64,000 bases of DNA from Nocardia nova SH22a (lineage in GTDB: Bacteria > Actinomycetota > Actinomycetes > Mycobacteriales > Mycobacteriaceae): contig NZ_CP006850.1 of assembly GCF_000523235.1 (NCBI RefSeq), positions 868,001 to 932,000 on the forward strand, given 5' to 3'. This document shows, piece by piece, positions 9,284-27,800 of this stretch. The position numbers and the translations under genes are program-made. A model generated the notes under the pieces. The model worked only from the letters and a program-made list of their open reading frames with translations. It was not told the DNA's origin and did not search any database. Position 1 is the first letter of the stretch. Each line of letters begins with the position of its first letter.

Positions 9284-10147
9284 TTGCCGCAGCACCGTGA
9301 GACATCCAGTTCCGTATCCGTTCAGGACCTGCTCGGTGGCCTCTCCGACGGCGGCGGCACCGCACGCACTCGGCATCGCGCCCAGCCGCGCACCGCGGAT
9401 CGGATGAAGCTGGCGGCCAGCGCGGCCGTGGCCACCGGCGCCCTGATCGGCACCGCCACCCAGCTCGCGCACGCCGCGCCCCTGCTGCCCGGCGGTAACA
9501 ACAACGCGCCCGATCCGGTCGCGCTGAAGCCCGCCGTCCAGCCCGAGCAGGAGACGCAGCAGGCGGCCGAGCCCGCGCCGGCCCCGGCCGAGACCCCGGC
9601 AGCGCCGCAGGCCCAGCCGGTCGCGGCGCCCGCGCCCGCGCCGTTCGGCCTGCAGAACCTGCCGCCCGAGGTGGCCGGTCCGCTGTCGCACGCGGAGGAA
9701 GTGCTCAAGGGAATCCAGCAGCAGCTCGCTCCCGCGCAGGCCGTGCGGCCGGTGGCGGGTGTGGTGAGTTCCGGCTTCGGATCCCGTTGGGGCGCCATGC
9801 ATTACGGCGTGGACTTCGCCGACTCGATCGGCACTCCGATCCATTCCGTCGAGAACGGCACCGTCATCGACGCCGGTCCGGCCTCGGGCTTCGGACTGTG
9901 GGTGCGGGTCAAACAGGACGACGGCACCACCGCGGTCTACGGCCACGTCAACGAGATCCTGGCCCGTGTCGGCCAGCGGGTGAACGCCGGTGACGTGATC
10001 GCCACCGTCGGCAACCGCGGCAATTCCACCGGCCCGCATCTGCATCTGGAGATCTGGGACCCCAACGACGTCAAGATCGACCCCACGCCCTATCTGGCGA
10101 GCAAGGGTGTCGTTCTGTCGCAGCAGTCGTGGGGAGCGGGCGAATAG
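9284..10147 (+). CDS. Exported M23 family metallopeptidase
   Basis: A 287-aa protein reading from a TTG start. Residues 41-66 form a signal or anchor segment (MKLAASAAVATGALIG...AHA), followed by an Ala/Pro-rich linker (about 70-120). The LytM/M23 domain has the zinc-ligand HYGVD (about 170), the catalytic GHVNEI (about 214) and the HLHLE motif (about 248). Such enzymes cleave peptidoglycan cross-links or act as amidase activators at division. All metal ligands are present, so activity is expected. The TTG start is imposed by frame: the nearby ATG at 9279 is in another frame. The next gene follows after about 50 bases. Confidence 0.85.
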   Translation: MPQHRETSSSVSVQDLLGGLSDGGGTARTRHRAQPRTADRMKLAASAAVATGALIGTATQLAHAAPLLPGGNNNAPDPVALKPAVQPEQETQQAAEPAPAPAETPAAPQAQPVAAPAPAPFGLQNLPPEVAGPLSHAEEVLKGIQQQLAPAQAVRPVAGVVSSGFGSRWGAMHYGVDFADSIGTPIHSVENGTVIDAGPASGFGLWVRVKQDDGTTAVYGHVNEILARVGQRVNAGDVIATVGNRGNSTGPHLHLEIWDPNDVKIDPTPYLASKGVVLSQQSWGAGE

Positions 10148-10200
10148 CCGCCGCACCGTCACCGGTGGCTCGGCTCGTCCGGCTCCGGGGGGATGACGCA

Positions 10201-11178
10201 TTGACTGGTTTATACGACTTGTTCGACTCCGGTTCCCTGAAGGGCCGCACCTACACCGCACTGGTGCAGCACCCGCGTTCGAGCGTGTCCGAACTCGCGC
10301 AGTATCTGGAATGCTCCCGCGACGATGTCGCCGCGGCGCTGGAATCGCTCAGCGATATGCAGGCCGTGGTCCGCATCGAATCCGGTTCGGTGGTGCGGTG
10401 GGACGCGCACGCGCCGGAGGCGTTGTCGGAGGCCGAATCCCGGCGCCGCCAGGTCGAGACCGCGCGCATGCACGCCGCGGCGGCCCGGCTCGGTGAGACC
10501 TTCCGTTCGGTGCGGCGCACCGAACGCGGCGACGGCACGGTGGTGCCGATGTACGAGGCCCGCGAGGTGATCGCCGAATTCGAGGATCTGCAGCGCGCGG
10601 CCCGCACCCGCGTCCGGATGATCGATCGCGGCCCCTATCTCTGCGAGGGCGAACGCGCCGAGCGGCTGTTCGAACTGCGCGCGGCCCGGATATCGGCGGG
10701 GGTCCGGTATCAGACCCTCTACCACGACACCATCTATCAGGACCCGGACCGGTTGCGCTTCGCGCTGTCGGCCAACAGCGCCGGGGCACAGGCGCGCACC
10801 CTGCCCGATCCGCCGTTGAAGGTGATCATCGCCGACGGCGACCGGGCGGCGCTGATGCTGCATCACGACGAGCGCCGCGGTGATCCGATGGGGCTGCGGA
10901 TCTCCGCCAGCCCGGCCCTCGACCTGGTCGTGCACACCTTCGAGGTGCTGTGGTCGCTGGCCGCGCCCATCTCGGTCAATCCCGGGCAGCCGCTCGACGA
11001 ACGCGACCGCGCGATCCTGACCCTCATGGGGCTGGGCGCCACCGACGACACCATCGCCCGCCGCCTCGGCATGTCGCGGCGCACCGTCGTACGCCGCACC
11101 GCGAGCCTGCTGGAACGGCTCGGGGCCAGCACCCGCTTCCAGGCGGGTGTGCAGGCGATTCGGCGCGGCTGGCTGTGA
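10201..11178 (+). CDS. TrmB/LuxR-type transcriptional regulator upstream of the NRPS genes
   Basis: A 325-aa DNA-binding protein. The N-terminal part (about residues 10-70: YTALVQHPRSSVSELAQYL...) is a winged-helix TrmB-like domain, the centre contains a phospholipase-D/TrmB-effector-like region (VRMIDRGPYL, about 140), and the C terminus is a LuxR/GerE helix-turn-helix (ILTLMGLGATDDTIARRLGMSRRTV, about 280-305). I chose TTG 10201 because GGGGGGA sits seven bases upstream and the N terminus then begins at the domain; a GTG at 10129 overlapping the peptidase gene is an alternative. Regulators with this two-HTH layout are frequent beside actinobacterial biosynthetic clusters. Control of the NRPS genes is inferred from position. 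Confidence 0.82.
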   Translation: MTGLYDLFDSGSLKGRTYTALVQHPRSSVSELAQYLECSRDDVAAALESLSDMQAVVRIESGSVVRWDAHAPEALSEAESRRRQVETARMHAAAARLGETFRSVRRTERGDGTVVPMYEAREVIAEFEDLQRAARTRVRMIDRGPYLCEGERAERLFELRAARISAGVRYQTLYHDTIYQDPDRLRFALSANSAGAQARTLPDPPLKVIIADGDRAALMLHHDERRGDPMGLRISASPALDLVVHTFEVLWSLAAPISVNPGQPLDERDRAILTLMGLGATDDTIARRLGMSRRTVVRRTASLLERLGASTRFQAGVQAIRRGWL

Positions 11179-11311
11179 CATCGGTGTGACGAGGGCCACT
11201 GAAGTCGCCCCGAGGCGCAACATCGAGGCCCCCCGGCAGCGATGAGCAGTAGGAGTACCGGCGGGTAAGGCGAGTTCGATCCGGCGCGCCCCGCCGTGCT
11301 CGCCCTCCTTA

Positions 11312-11317
11312 TATGAT
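11312..11317 (+). promoter_or_regulatory. Possible -10 box upstream of the first NRPS gene
   Basis: TATGAT lies in a short AT-rich patch within otherwise very GC-rich sequence, about 70 bases before the chosen NRPS start. I see no -35 at the right distance, so an activator such as the upstream LuxR-type protein may be needed. Confidence 0.3.
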
Positions 11318-11386
11318 GGCCGGACCGCGCGAGGGGGGGCATTCGACCGTGCGGTCCTGCTGGACGTGAGAGGTGAAGACGCTCGA

Positions 11387-18706
<7,320 letters not shown>

Positions 18707-18709
18707 GAT

Positions 18710-18758
18710 GATCGGACCGGTGCTCGCTCGAAAGTAACGAGCGAGATCGCCGGGACCG
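18710..18758 (+). terminator. Nested hairpin between the two NRPS genes
   Basis: Inner arms CTCGCTCG (18723-18730) and CGAGCGAG (18738-18745) are perfect complements around a seven-base loop. Outer arms ATCGGACC (18710-18717) and GGACCGAT (18751-18758) pair at seven of eight positions. There is no U tract. It may attenuate read-through, stabilise the upstream message or be a copy of a dispersed palindromic repeat; a GAGCGAGCG-rich element recurs at 52185. Confidence 0.55.
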
Positions 18759-18860
18759 ATGGACAAGAGGCGGCGCCGTGCGGGCGCCGGTGACGACAGG
18801 CAGGATGAGATACGTGGTTCGGCGGATGGTCAGCGGCAAGTACGTGCTGGGCGGGGCGGC

Positions 18861-21800
18861 ATGACCCGCCCGTCCCGGACCCGCCCGGCCCGGACTCGGC
18901 GGCCTCGCGTCACCACCCTCCCGCAGCTCATGGCCACCGCGGTGGAGGCCGATCCGACCGGCACCGCACTGGTCTACGCCGACGCGACCACGACCCTCGC
19001 CGAGGTCGGTTACGCCGAACTGGATGAGCGGTCCACCCGGCTTGCCCGATTGCTCATCGATCGCGGGATCGGTCCCGAGGATCTGGTCGCGGTCGGAATC
19101 CCGCGATCGGTGGAATCGGTACTGGCGGTGTGGGCGATCGCGAAGTCCGGCGCCGGATTCGTTCCGGTGGACCCGAACTATCCCGCCGACCGGGTCGACC
19201 ACATGGTCACCGATTCCGGCGCGAAACTGGGCCTGACGGTCGGCGACGTCCGCGACGGGCTGCCGGATTCGGTGGAATGGCTCACCATCGACTCCGCGGA
19301 ATTCGCCGGTGCGCTGGCCGAATTCCCCGGCGATCCGGTGACCTACGCCGATCGCCTGCGCCCCCTGCGCGCCGAACATCCGGCCTACGTCATCTACACC
19401 TCCGGCTCGACCGGTAAGCCCAAGGGCGTCGTCGTCACCCAGGCCGGACTGTCGAGTTTCTGCGATGAGCAGCGGGAACGCTACCGGGTCGGAAGTGATT
19501 CGCGCACCCTGCACTTCGCCTCCCCGTCCTTCGACGCCTCGGTGCTGGAGCTGCTGCTCGCACTGGGCGGCGCGGCGACGATGGTGGTGGCCGCCCCGAC
19601 CGTGCTCGGCGGCGACGAACTGGCGAATCTGCTGCGGCGCGAAGGGGTCACCCACGCGTTCGTGACACCGGCCGCGCTGGCCTCGGTGGATCCGGCCGGA
19701 CTCGACGATCTGCGCGTGGTGGTCGCCGGTGGTGAGGCGTGCCCGCCGGAACTGGTGCGGCGCTGGGTGATTCCGATCGGCACCGGCGAGAACCGGGAAT
19801 TCTTCAACGGTTACGGCCCGACCGAGACCACCATCATGACCAATATCAGCGCACCGCTGGTGGTGGGGGAGACGGTCACGATCGGCGGCCCGGTCCGCGC
19901 GATCACCGAATACGTTCTCGACGACCGGCTCTCGCGGGTGCCGCGCGGCGCCGTGGGTGAGCTGTACATCAAGGGCAATCAGGTGGCGCGCGGCTATCAC
20001 CGCCGCCCGGCGCTGACCGCGGCGCGTTTCGTGGCGAACCCGTTCGACGCCGACGGCTCCCGGCTCTACCGCACCGGCGACCTGGTGCGCTGGACCGCGT
20101 CCGGTGAGCTGGAATATGTGGGGCGCAACGACTTCCAGGTCAAGATCCGCGGATTCCGCATCGAACTGGGTGAGATCGACGCCGTGCTCGCGGCGCACGA
20201 CTCGGTGGACTTCGCCGTCACCGTCGGCCACGAACTGCCCAGCGGCGCCACGATTCTCGTCTCCTACGTGCATTCCGCACCGGGCGCCGCCGCCGATCCG
20301 GACGCGCTGATCGACCACAGCGCCCGGAGCCTGCCCGCGCACATGGTGCCGACCACCGTCATGGTGCTCGACGAGATCCCGCTGACCCCGGTCGGCAAAC
20401 TCGACCGCGCCGCCCTGCCCGAACCGGTCCTGGCCGCACGGGAGTTCCGGGCGCCGAAGGGTGCGCTCGAGGAGGCGGTCGCGGCCGTCTTCACCGAACT
20501 GCTGGATCCGCCCGCGGCGATCGGCGCCGACGACGACTTCTTCGAACTCGGCGGCAATTCGCTCATCGCGACGCGGGTCGCGGCTCGACTGGGCGCGACG
20601 ATCTCGGCGCGCGTACCGGCCCGTCTGCTGTTCGAGGCGCCGACGGTCGCGGAACTGGCCCGCAACCTCGAACCCCTGAAGGGCGCCGGAGGGCGCCTGC
20701 CGCTCACCGTGATGCCGCGTCCGGACCGGATTCCGCTGTCGCTGGCACAGCAGCGGATGTGGTTCCTCAACCAGTTCGATCCGGAGTCGGCGGCCAACAA
20801 CATCCCGTTCGCGTTCCGGCTCACCGGGGCGCTGAACGTGGCGGCACTGCAGGCGGCGATCGGCGATGTCGTCGAGCGCCACGAAACCCTGCGCACGGTC
20901 TATCCGGCCACCGACGGCACCGGCCATCAGGTGATCCTGCCCGCCGCCGAGGCGATGACGGACCTGACGCCGCAGCCGGTGTCGGAGTCCGAACTCGAGG
21001 GCTGGCTGGCCGCCGAACTCCTCGTCGGTTTCGATGTCGCCGCCCAGGTGCCGCTGCGGATCGCGGTGGCGCAGGTGGGCCCGGCCGAACACGTGATCGC
21101 CGTCGTGGTCCACCATATCGCCGCCGACGGCGCCTCCATCGCGCCGTTCATGCGCGATCTGGTCTCGGCATTCCTGGCCCGCCGCAACGGTTCCCGCCCG
21201 CACTTCACCCCGCTGCCGGTGCAGTACGCCGACTACGCGCTGTGGCAGCGCGCGGTCCTCGGCGACGAGAGCGATCCGGATTCCGTCGCCGCCGCCCAGA
21301 TCGCCTACTGGCGTGATGCGCTGGCGGGCAGTGCCGATCGGCTCGATCTGCCGTTCGACCGCCCGCGCCCCCAGATCGCCTCGGGTGCGGGCGCGCAGTA
21401 CAACTTCGAACTCGACGCCGCCACGCAGACCGCCCTCGAAGAACTCGCCACGCGCACCGGCACCTCGCTGTTCATGGTGATGCACGCGGCCTTCGCGGTT
21501 CTGCTGGCCCGCGCGAGCGGCACCGACGACCTCACCATCGGCACGCCCGTCGCCGGACGCGGTGAGGCCGAACTCGACGCGCTGATCGGCATGTTCGTCA
21601 ACACCCTGGCCCTGCGCACACCCGTCGATCCGGCGGCGTCGTTCGAGCAGTTGCTGGCCGAGGTGAAACAGACCGACCTCGGCGCGTTCTCACACGCCGA
21701 ACTGCCCTTCGAGCGACTGGTCGAGGTGCTCGATCCGGTCCGATCGCAGGCGCATCACCCGCTGTTCCAGGTGGCGCTGTTCTTCCAGAACCTGGAGACC

Positions 21801-24800
21801 GCGAGCCTGCGACTGCCCGGCCTGGCCGTGGACACGGTCGAATTCGACGGCGCCATCGCGAAATTCGATCTGCAGCTGACCGTGGTGCCGCAACCCGACG
21901 CGGGCCTGTCGGCCATGTTCACCTACGCGGTCGAGCTGTTCGACGAGGCGACCGTGGCCGGTTTCGCCGAGCGGCTGGTCCGCATCCTGCACGAAGTGAG
22001 CGCCGACTCCACCCGCGTCGTCGGCGATATCGATCTGCTGGACGCCGCCGAGCGCACCCGCATCCTGCGCGACTGGAACGACACCGCCCACGCCGTCGAA
22101 CCGGAGCTGCTGCTCGACGGGTATCGCCGTGCCGCCCAACGCTTCCCGGACGCCGTCGCCGTCCGCTTCGAGGGCGCCGAGCTCACCTACGCGGAGTTCG
22201 ACACCCAGGTCAATCAGCTGGCCCGCCTGCTGATCGCCCGTGGTGTCGGCCCGGAGAAGCTGGTGGGCTTGGCGATTCGCCGCTCACTGGATCTCGTGGT
22301 CGGCATGTACGCGATCGTCGCGGCCGGTGGCGCCTACGTGCCGCTGGACCCCGACCATCCGGTGGATCGCATCGCGCACATCCTCGACACCGCCCAGCCC
22401 GTCTGCGTGGTCACCACCCGCGTCGACGCGGTGCCGGTGCCCACGAATGTGCCGCTGCTGCGCCTGGACACGATGGATCTGAGCGGATTCGACGGATCCC
22501 CGGTGCGCCCGGACGAACTGGCCTCGCCGCTGCGCCCGGACCACCCGGCCTACGTGATCTTCACCTCCGGTTCCACCGGCCGCCCGAAGGGTGTGGCGGT
22601 CTCGCACGCGGCCATCCACAACCAGATCGAATGGATGCTGGCGGCCTACCCGCTGGGCACCGAGGACGTCTATCTGCAGAAGACGGCGACCACCTTCGAC
22701 GTGTCGCTGTGGGGCTTCTTCATGCCGCTGCGGGCGGGAGCGCGCCTGGTGCTGGCCACCCACGACGGACACCGCGATCCGCTCTACATCGCCGAAACCA
22801 TTGCCGCGCAATCGGTGACCATGACCGACTTCGTGCCGTCGATGCTCACCGTCTTCGCCACCCAGATCGCCGCGGGCAGCTGCCCGACCCTCACCGACAT
22901 CTTCGTCATCGGCGAGGCGCTGCCGCCGGAGACCGTGGACGCGGTGCGCGCGGTGAGCGGCGCGCGGATCCACAACCTGTACGGGCCCACCGAGGCCGCC
23001 GTGTCGGTGACCTACTGGCCGGTCGGGGACGAGCGCCCGAATGTGCCGATCGGCCTGCCGCAGTGGAACACCCGGGTCTACGTGCTCGACGCGAGACTGC
23101 ACCCGGTGGCGCCCGGCGTGCCCGGCGAACTGTATCTGGCCGGTGCCCAACTGGCCCGCGGATATGTGCGACGCCCGGACCTGACCGCCGACCGCTTCGT
23201 CGCCGACCCCCACGGTGCCGACGGCGACCGGATGTACCGGACGGGCGATCTCGTCCGGTGGCACGACGCCGACGAATCCGGTCCGGGGCGGCTGGAATAC
23301 ATCGGCCGCACCGACTTCCAGGTGAAGTTCCGCGGCCAGCGCATCGAACTCGGGGAGATCGAGACCGCGCTGCTGGCCCTTCCGGCCGTGAGCCAGGCGG
23401 TCGCGCTGGTGGTGGCGTCGGCGCTGGGTGATCAGCTGGTCGCCTATGTGGTCGCGGCGCCCGGCGCGTCCGCCGATCCGGACCGGCTGCGCGCGAGCGT
23501 CTCCGATTCCCTTCCGGCGTACATGGTTCCGTCGGTCGTGATGGTGCTCGACGAACTGCCGCTCAACGCCAGCGGCAAACTCGACCGCAGGGCGCTGCCC
23601 GAACCGACCTTCAGCGCAGGGGAATTCCGGGCGCCGAGCACACCGGTCGAGGAACTCGTCGCCGAGATCTTCGGCTCGGTACTCGGTGTGGAACGCGTCG
23701 GCGCGGACGACGACTTCTTCGCCCTCGGCGGTAACTCGCTGATCGCGACCCAGGTGGTGGCGCGGCTGGGCGCCGCGATCGACGCCCGGGTTCCGGTGCG
23801 CGCCCTGTTCGAAACCCCCACGGTCGCGGCACTGGCGGCGACCCTCGATTCGCAGGCGCACACCCGGCGCGGTGTGGCCCTGGGCTCGATCGAACGCCCG
23901 GAGCGCCTGCCGCTGTCGATGGCGCAGCAGCGCATGTGGTTCCTGAACCGCTTCGATCAGGGCGAGGATTCCGCGGGTTCGGCGGCCTACAATCTGCCGT
24001 TCGCGTTGCGGCTCACCGGTGATCTCGACGCGGACGCGCTGGGCGCGGCCCTCGACGATGTGATCGCCCGGCACGAGGTGCTGCGCACCGTCTACCCGGA
24101 CGGGCCGGACGGACCCTCGCAGGTGGTGCTGCCTGCCGACACCCGTCTGGGTGTACGGCCGGAATCCATCTCCGCCGCGGATGTCCCGACCGCGGTATTC
24201 TCCCTCGCCGCAACGCCTTTCGACGTGACCGGTGAGGTCCCGCTGCGCGTGCGGCTGTTCGGACTGACCGACCTTCCCGCGGATTCGCGCCCGGTGTACG
24301 TGCTGGCCGTGGTGGTGCACCACATCGCCGCCGACGCCTCCTCGATGGGCCCGCTGGTCCGTGACGTCATGACCGCCTACGCCGCCCGCGCCGCCGGCGC
24401 CGCGCCGGACTGGGCTCCGCTGGCCGTGCAGTACGCCGACTACGCGCTGTGGCAGCGCGCCGTGCTGGGCTCCGAATCCGATTCTGATTCCATTGCCGCC
24501 CAGCAGATCTCGTACTGGCAGCGCGAACTCGCCGGACTGCCCGACCTGCTCGAGCTTCCCACCGATCGTCCCCGTCCCGCGGCGGCGACCTTGGCCGGCG
24601 CCCGGGTGGATGTGCGGATCGAACCGCGGGTCCACGCGGCGCTGGTGGAGCTGGCCCGCGAACACGGCGCGACGATGTTCATGGTCGTGCACTCGGCGTT
24701 CGCGGTTCTGCTCGCGCGGCTGTCCGGCGGGGACGACATCGCCGTCGGCAGTCCGGTCGCCGGCCGCGGTGAGGCCGAACTCGACGATCTGATCGGCATG

Positions 24801-27800
24801 TTCGTCAACACCGTGGTGTTCCGCACCCGGATCGACCGTGGTGAGGCGTTCACCGATCTGCTGGCCCGCCAGCGCGAAACCGATCTGCAGGCGTTCGCGC
24901 ACGCCGACATCCCGTTCGAACGCCTGGTGGAGGTGCTCAACCCACCGCGGTCGACGGCGCATCACCCGATCTTCCAGGTCGGCCTGTCCTTCCAGAACGT
25001 GTCGCGCACCGCACTGGAACTGCCCGGGCTGAGCGTCGCGGGCGTGGACGCCGATCTCGATGTCTCGCAGTTCGATCTGCACCTGATCGTCGCCGACGCC
25101 TACGACGAATCCGGTGATCCGGCCGGCATCGGCGGCTTCCTCACCTACGCGACGGATCTGTTCGACGCCGCGACCGCCGAGTCGATCGCGCACCGGCTTT
25201 CGCTGCTCCTCGAGCAGGTGGCGGCCGGTGCGGCCGTCCCCGTCGGCGACCTCGACGTCCTCACCGCCGCCGAGCGCGCGGAACTGGACCGGGTATCGGC
25301 CGGTGCGATTCACGCGGTCGAGGCCACGACCCTTCCGGATCTGCTGGCCGCGACCGTCGCCGACCGCCCCGATGCCGTCGCGCTGGTCGCGGACCTGCCC
25401 GCCGAACCGGAGGAACTGACCTACGCCGAACTGGGCGATCGCGTCGAACGGCTCGCCCGGCACCTGATCGCACTGGGCGTCGGCCCGGAGTCACGAGTGG
25501 CGCTGGCGCTGCGGCGCGGCGTCGACCTCGTCGTCGCCATGTACGCCGTCTCGGCCGCCGGTGGCGCGTACGTGCCCGTGGACCCGGATCAGCCCGCCGA
25601 GCGGGTCGGCTACATCCTCGATGCCGCGGCACCGGTCTGCGTTCTCACCACCGCCGACACCCCGGATCTTCCCGGACGCGGTGAATCCACGGAACCGATT
25701 GTGGCCGAGCGTGATTGGCGTGGCCGCTCGCAATCGCTCGCCGCGATCGCCGAGGCCGGGCGCACCGGAACCCGCGACGACATCGTCCGCATCGACGATC
25801 TCGACCTGTCGGATGTGCCCGCCGGGCCGATCGCCGATGCCGAACGCCGCGCACCGCTGCTCCCGCAGCACACGGCCTACATCATCTTCACCTCCGGCTC
25901 CACCGGCCGCCCCAAGGGCGTCGCCGTGTCGCATGCGGCGATCGTGAACCAGTTGCTGTGGAAGACGGCGGAATTCGGCCTCGGCGCTGAAGACGCGGTC
26001 CTGCTGAAGACCGCGGCCACCTTCGACCTGTCGGTCTGGGAATTCTGGTCGGCGGCGGTCTCCGGCGGACGCCTCGTGATCGCCACCCCGGACGGGCATC
26101 GCGATCCCGCCTATCTGAACGCCCTGATCGCCCGCGAGCGCGTCACCACCCTGCACGTGGTGCCCTCGATGCTGGATGCCCTGCTGACCGAATCCCGTTC
26201 GGGCACCGCTGATTCCGCTCCGGCGCTGCGCCAGGTGCTGGCCATCGGCGAGGCGCTGCCCGGCCCCCTCGCGCAACGATTCCGTGCCGCGCACCCGCGG
26301 GTGCGGCTCGACAACCTCTACGGCCCGACCGAGGCCGCGGTCTCGATCACCAGCCATCGGGTCGAGGCGGCCGACGAGGAGTCGGTGCCGATCGGCGCAC
26401 CCGAGTGGAACAGCCGGGTGTACGTGCTGGATTCGCGGCTGCGGCCGGTGCCCGCAGGGGTGTCCGGCGAGCTGTATCTGGCCGGTGCGCAGCTGGCGCG
26501 CGGTTACTTCGGGCGGGCGGACCTGACCGCGGACCGCTTCGTCGCCGACCCGTTCGCTGTGTCTGATGGGGGTGCTCCCGAGGGCCCTGCGTGGTCACGC
26601 TCCGCTACCGCCTCCGGGCCCGCCGGTCGCACCCCTGACGGAACCCGGATGTACCGCACCGGCGATCTCGTCGCCCGCAGGGCCGACGGTGAACTGGAGT
26701 ATCGCGGCCGCACCGACTTCCAGGTCAAGGTGCGTGGTTTCCGGATCGAACTGGGCGAGATCGAGGCCGCCCTGCTGCGGATGCCGCAGCTGGCCCAGGC
26801 CGTGGTCCTGGCGAAGTCCGATCCGCGCACCGGTGATCGCCTGGTGGCGTATCTGGTCTCCGCGGACCGGGAACTCGATGTGGCACAGGTGAAGTCGCTG
26901 CTGAGTTCCGCCCTGCCCAGCTACATGGTGCCCGCCGCGTTCGTGGTGCTGGACGCGCTGCCGTTGACGGTGAACGGCAAACTCGATCGAAAGGCCCTGC
27001 CGGAGCCCGAATTCGAGACCACTGTCTTCCGTGCGCCGTCGACGCCGGTCGAGGAGATCGTGGCCGGAACCTTCGCCGAGGTGCTGGGCATCGAGCGGGT
27101 CGGCCTGGACGACGACTTCTTCGCCCTCGGCGGCAATTCGCTGGTGGCCACCCAGGTCGCCGCGCGGATCGGCGCGGCCCTCGATATCCGCGTCCCGGTG
27201 CGCGCGCTGTTCGAGGCGTCCACGGTCGGGGCACTGGCCGCGCGAGTGGAACGTGAGGGCACCGAACGTCCCCGGGTACCACTCACCGCGGGTCCCCGCC
27301 CGGACCGTATCCCGTTGTCCTACGCCCAGCAGCGGATGTGGTTCCTGAACCAGTTCGACACCGCCGCGTCGGTGTACAACATCCCGGTCGCGATCCGGAT
27401 GTCCGGTGCGCTGGACGTGGTCGCACTCCGGCAGGCCGTCACGGATCTCGTCGCGCGGCACGAGGTGCTGCGCACGATCTATCCGGAGGCCGCCGGATCG
27501 GACGGTCACGGTGCCGGGCCCGTGCAGCGGGTCCTGCCGGTGGGCGAGGTGCCCGTGGATCTGGAGCCGGTGCAGATCGGTGAGGAGCGCGTCGCCCACG
27601 AGGTCGGCCGCGCGGTGCTGGCCGGATTCGACGTGACCACCGAGATCCCCTTCCGGATCCGGCTCTATCAGCTCACCACCACGGAATTCGTGCTGGTGTT
27701 CGTGGCCCACCACATCGCCGCCGACGGCTGGTCGATGGGACCGCTGACCCGCGATCTGATGACCGCCTATCTGGCGCGCACTGCGGGTGCTGCCCCGGCC

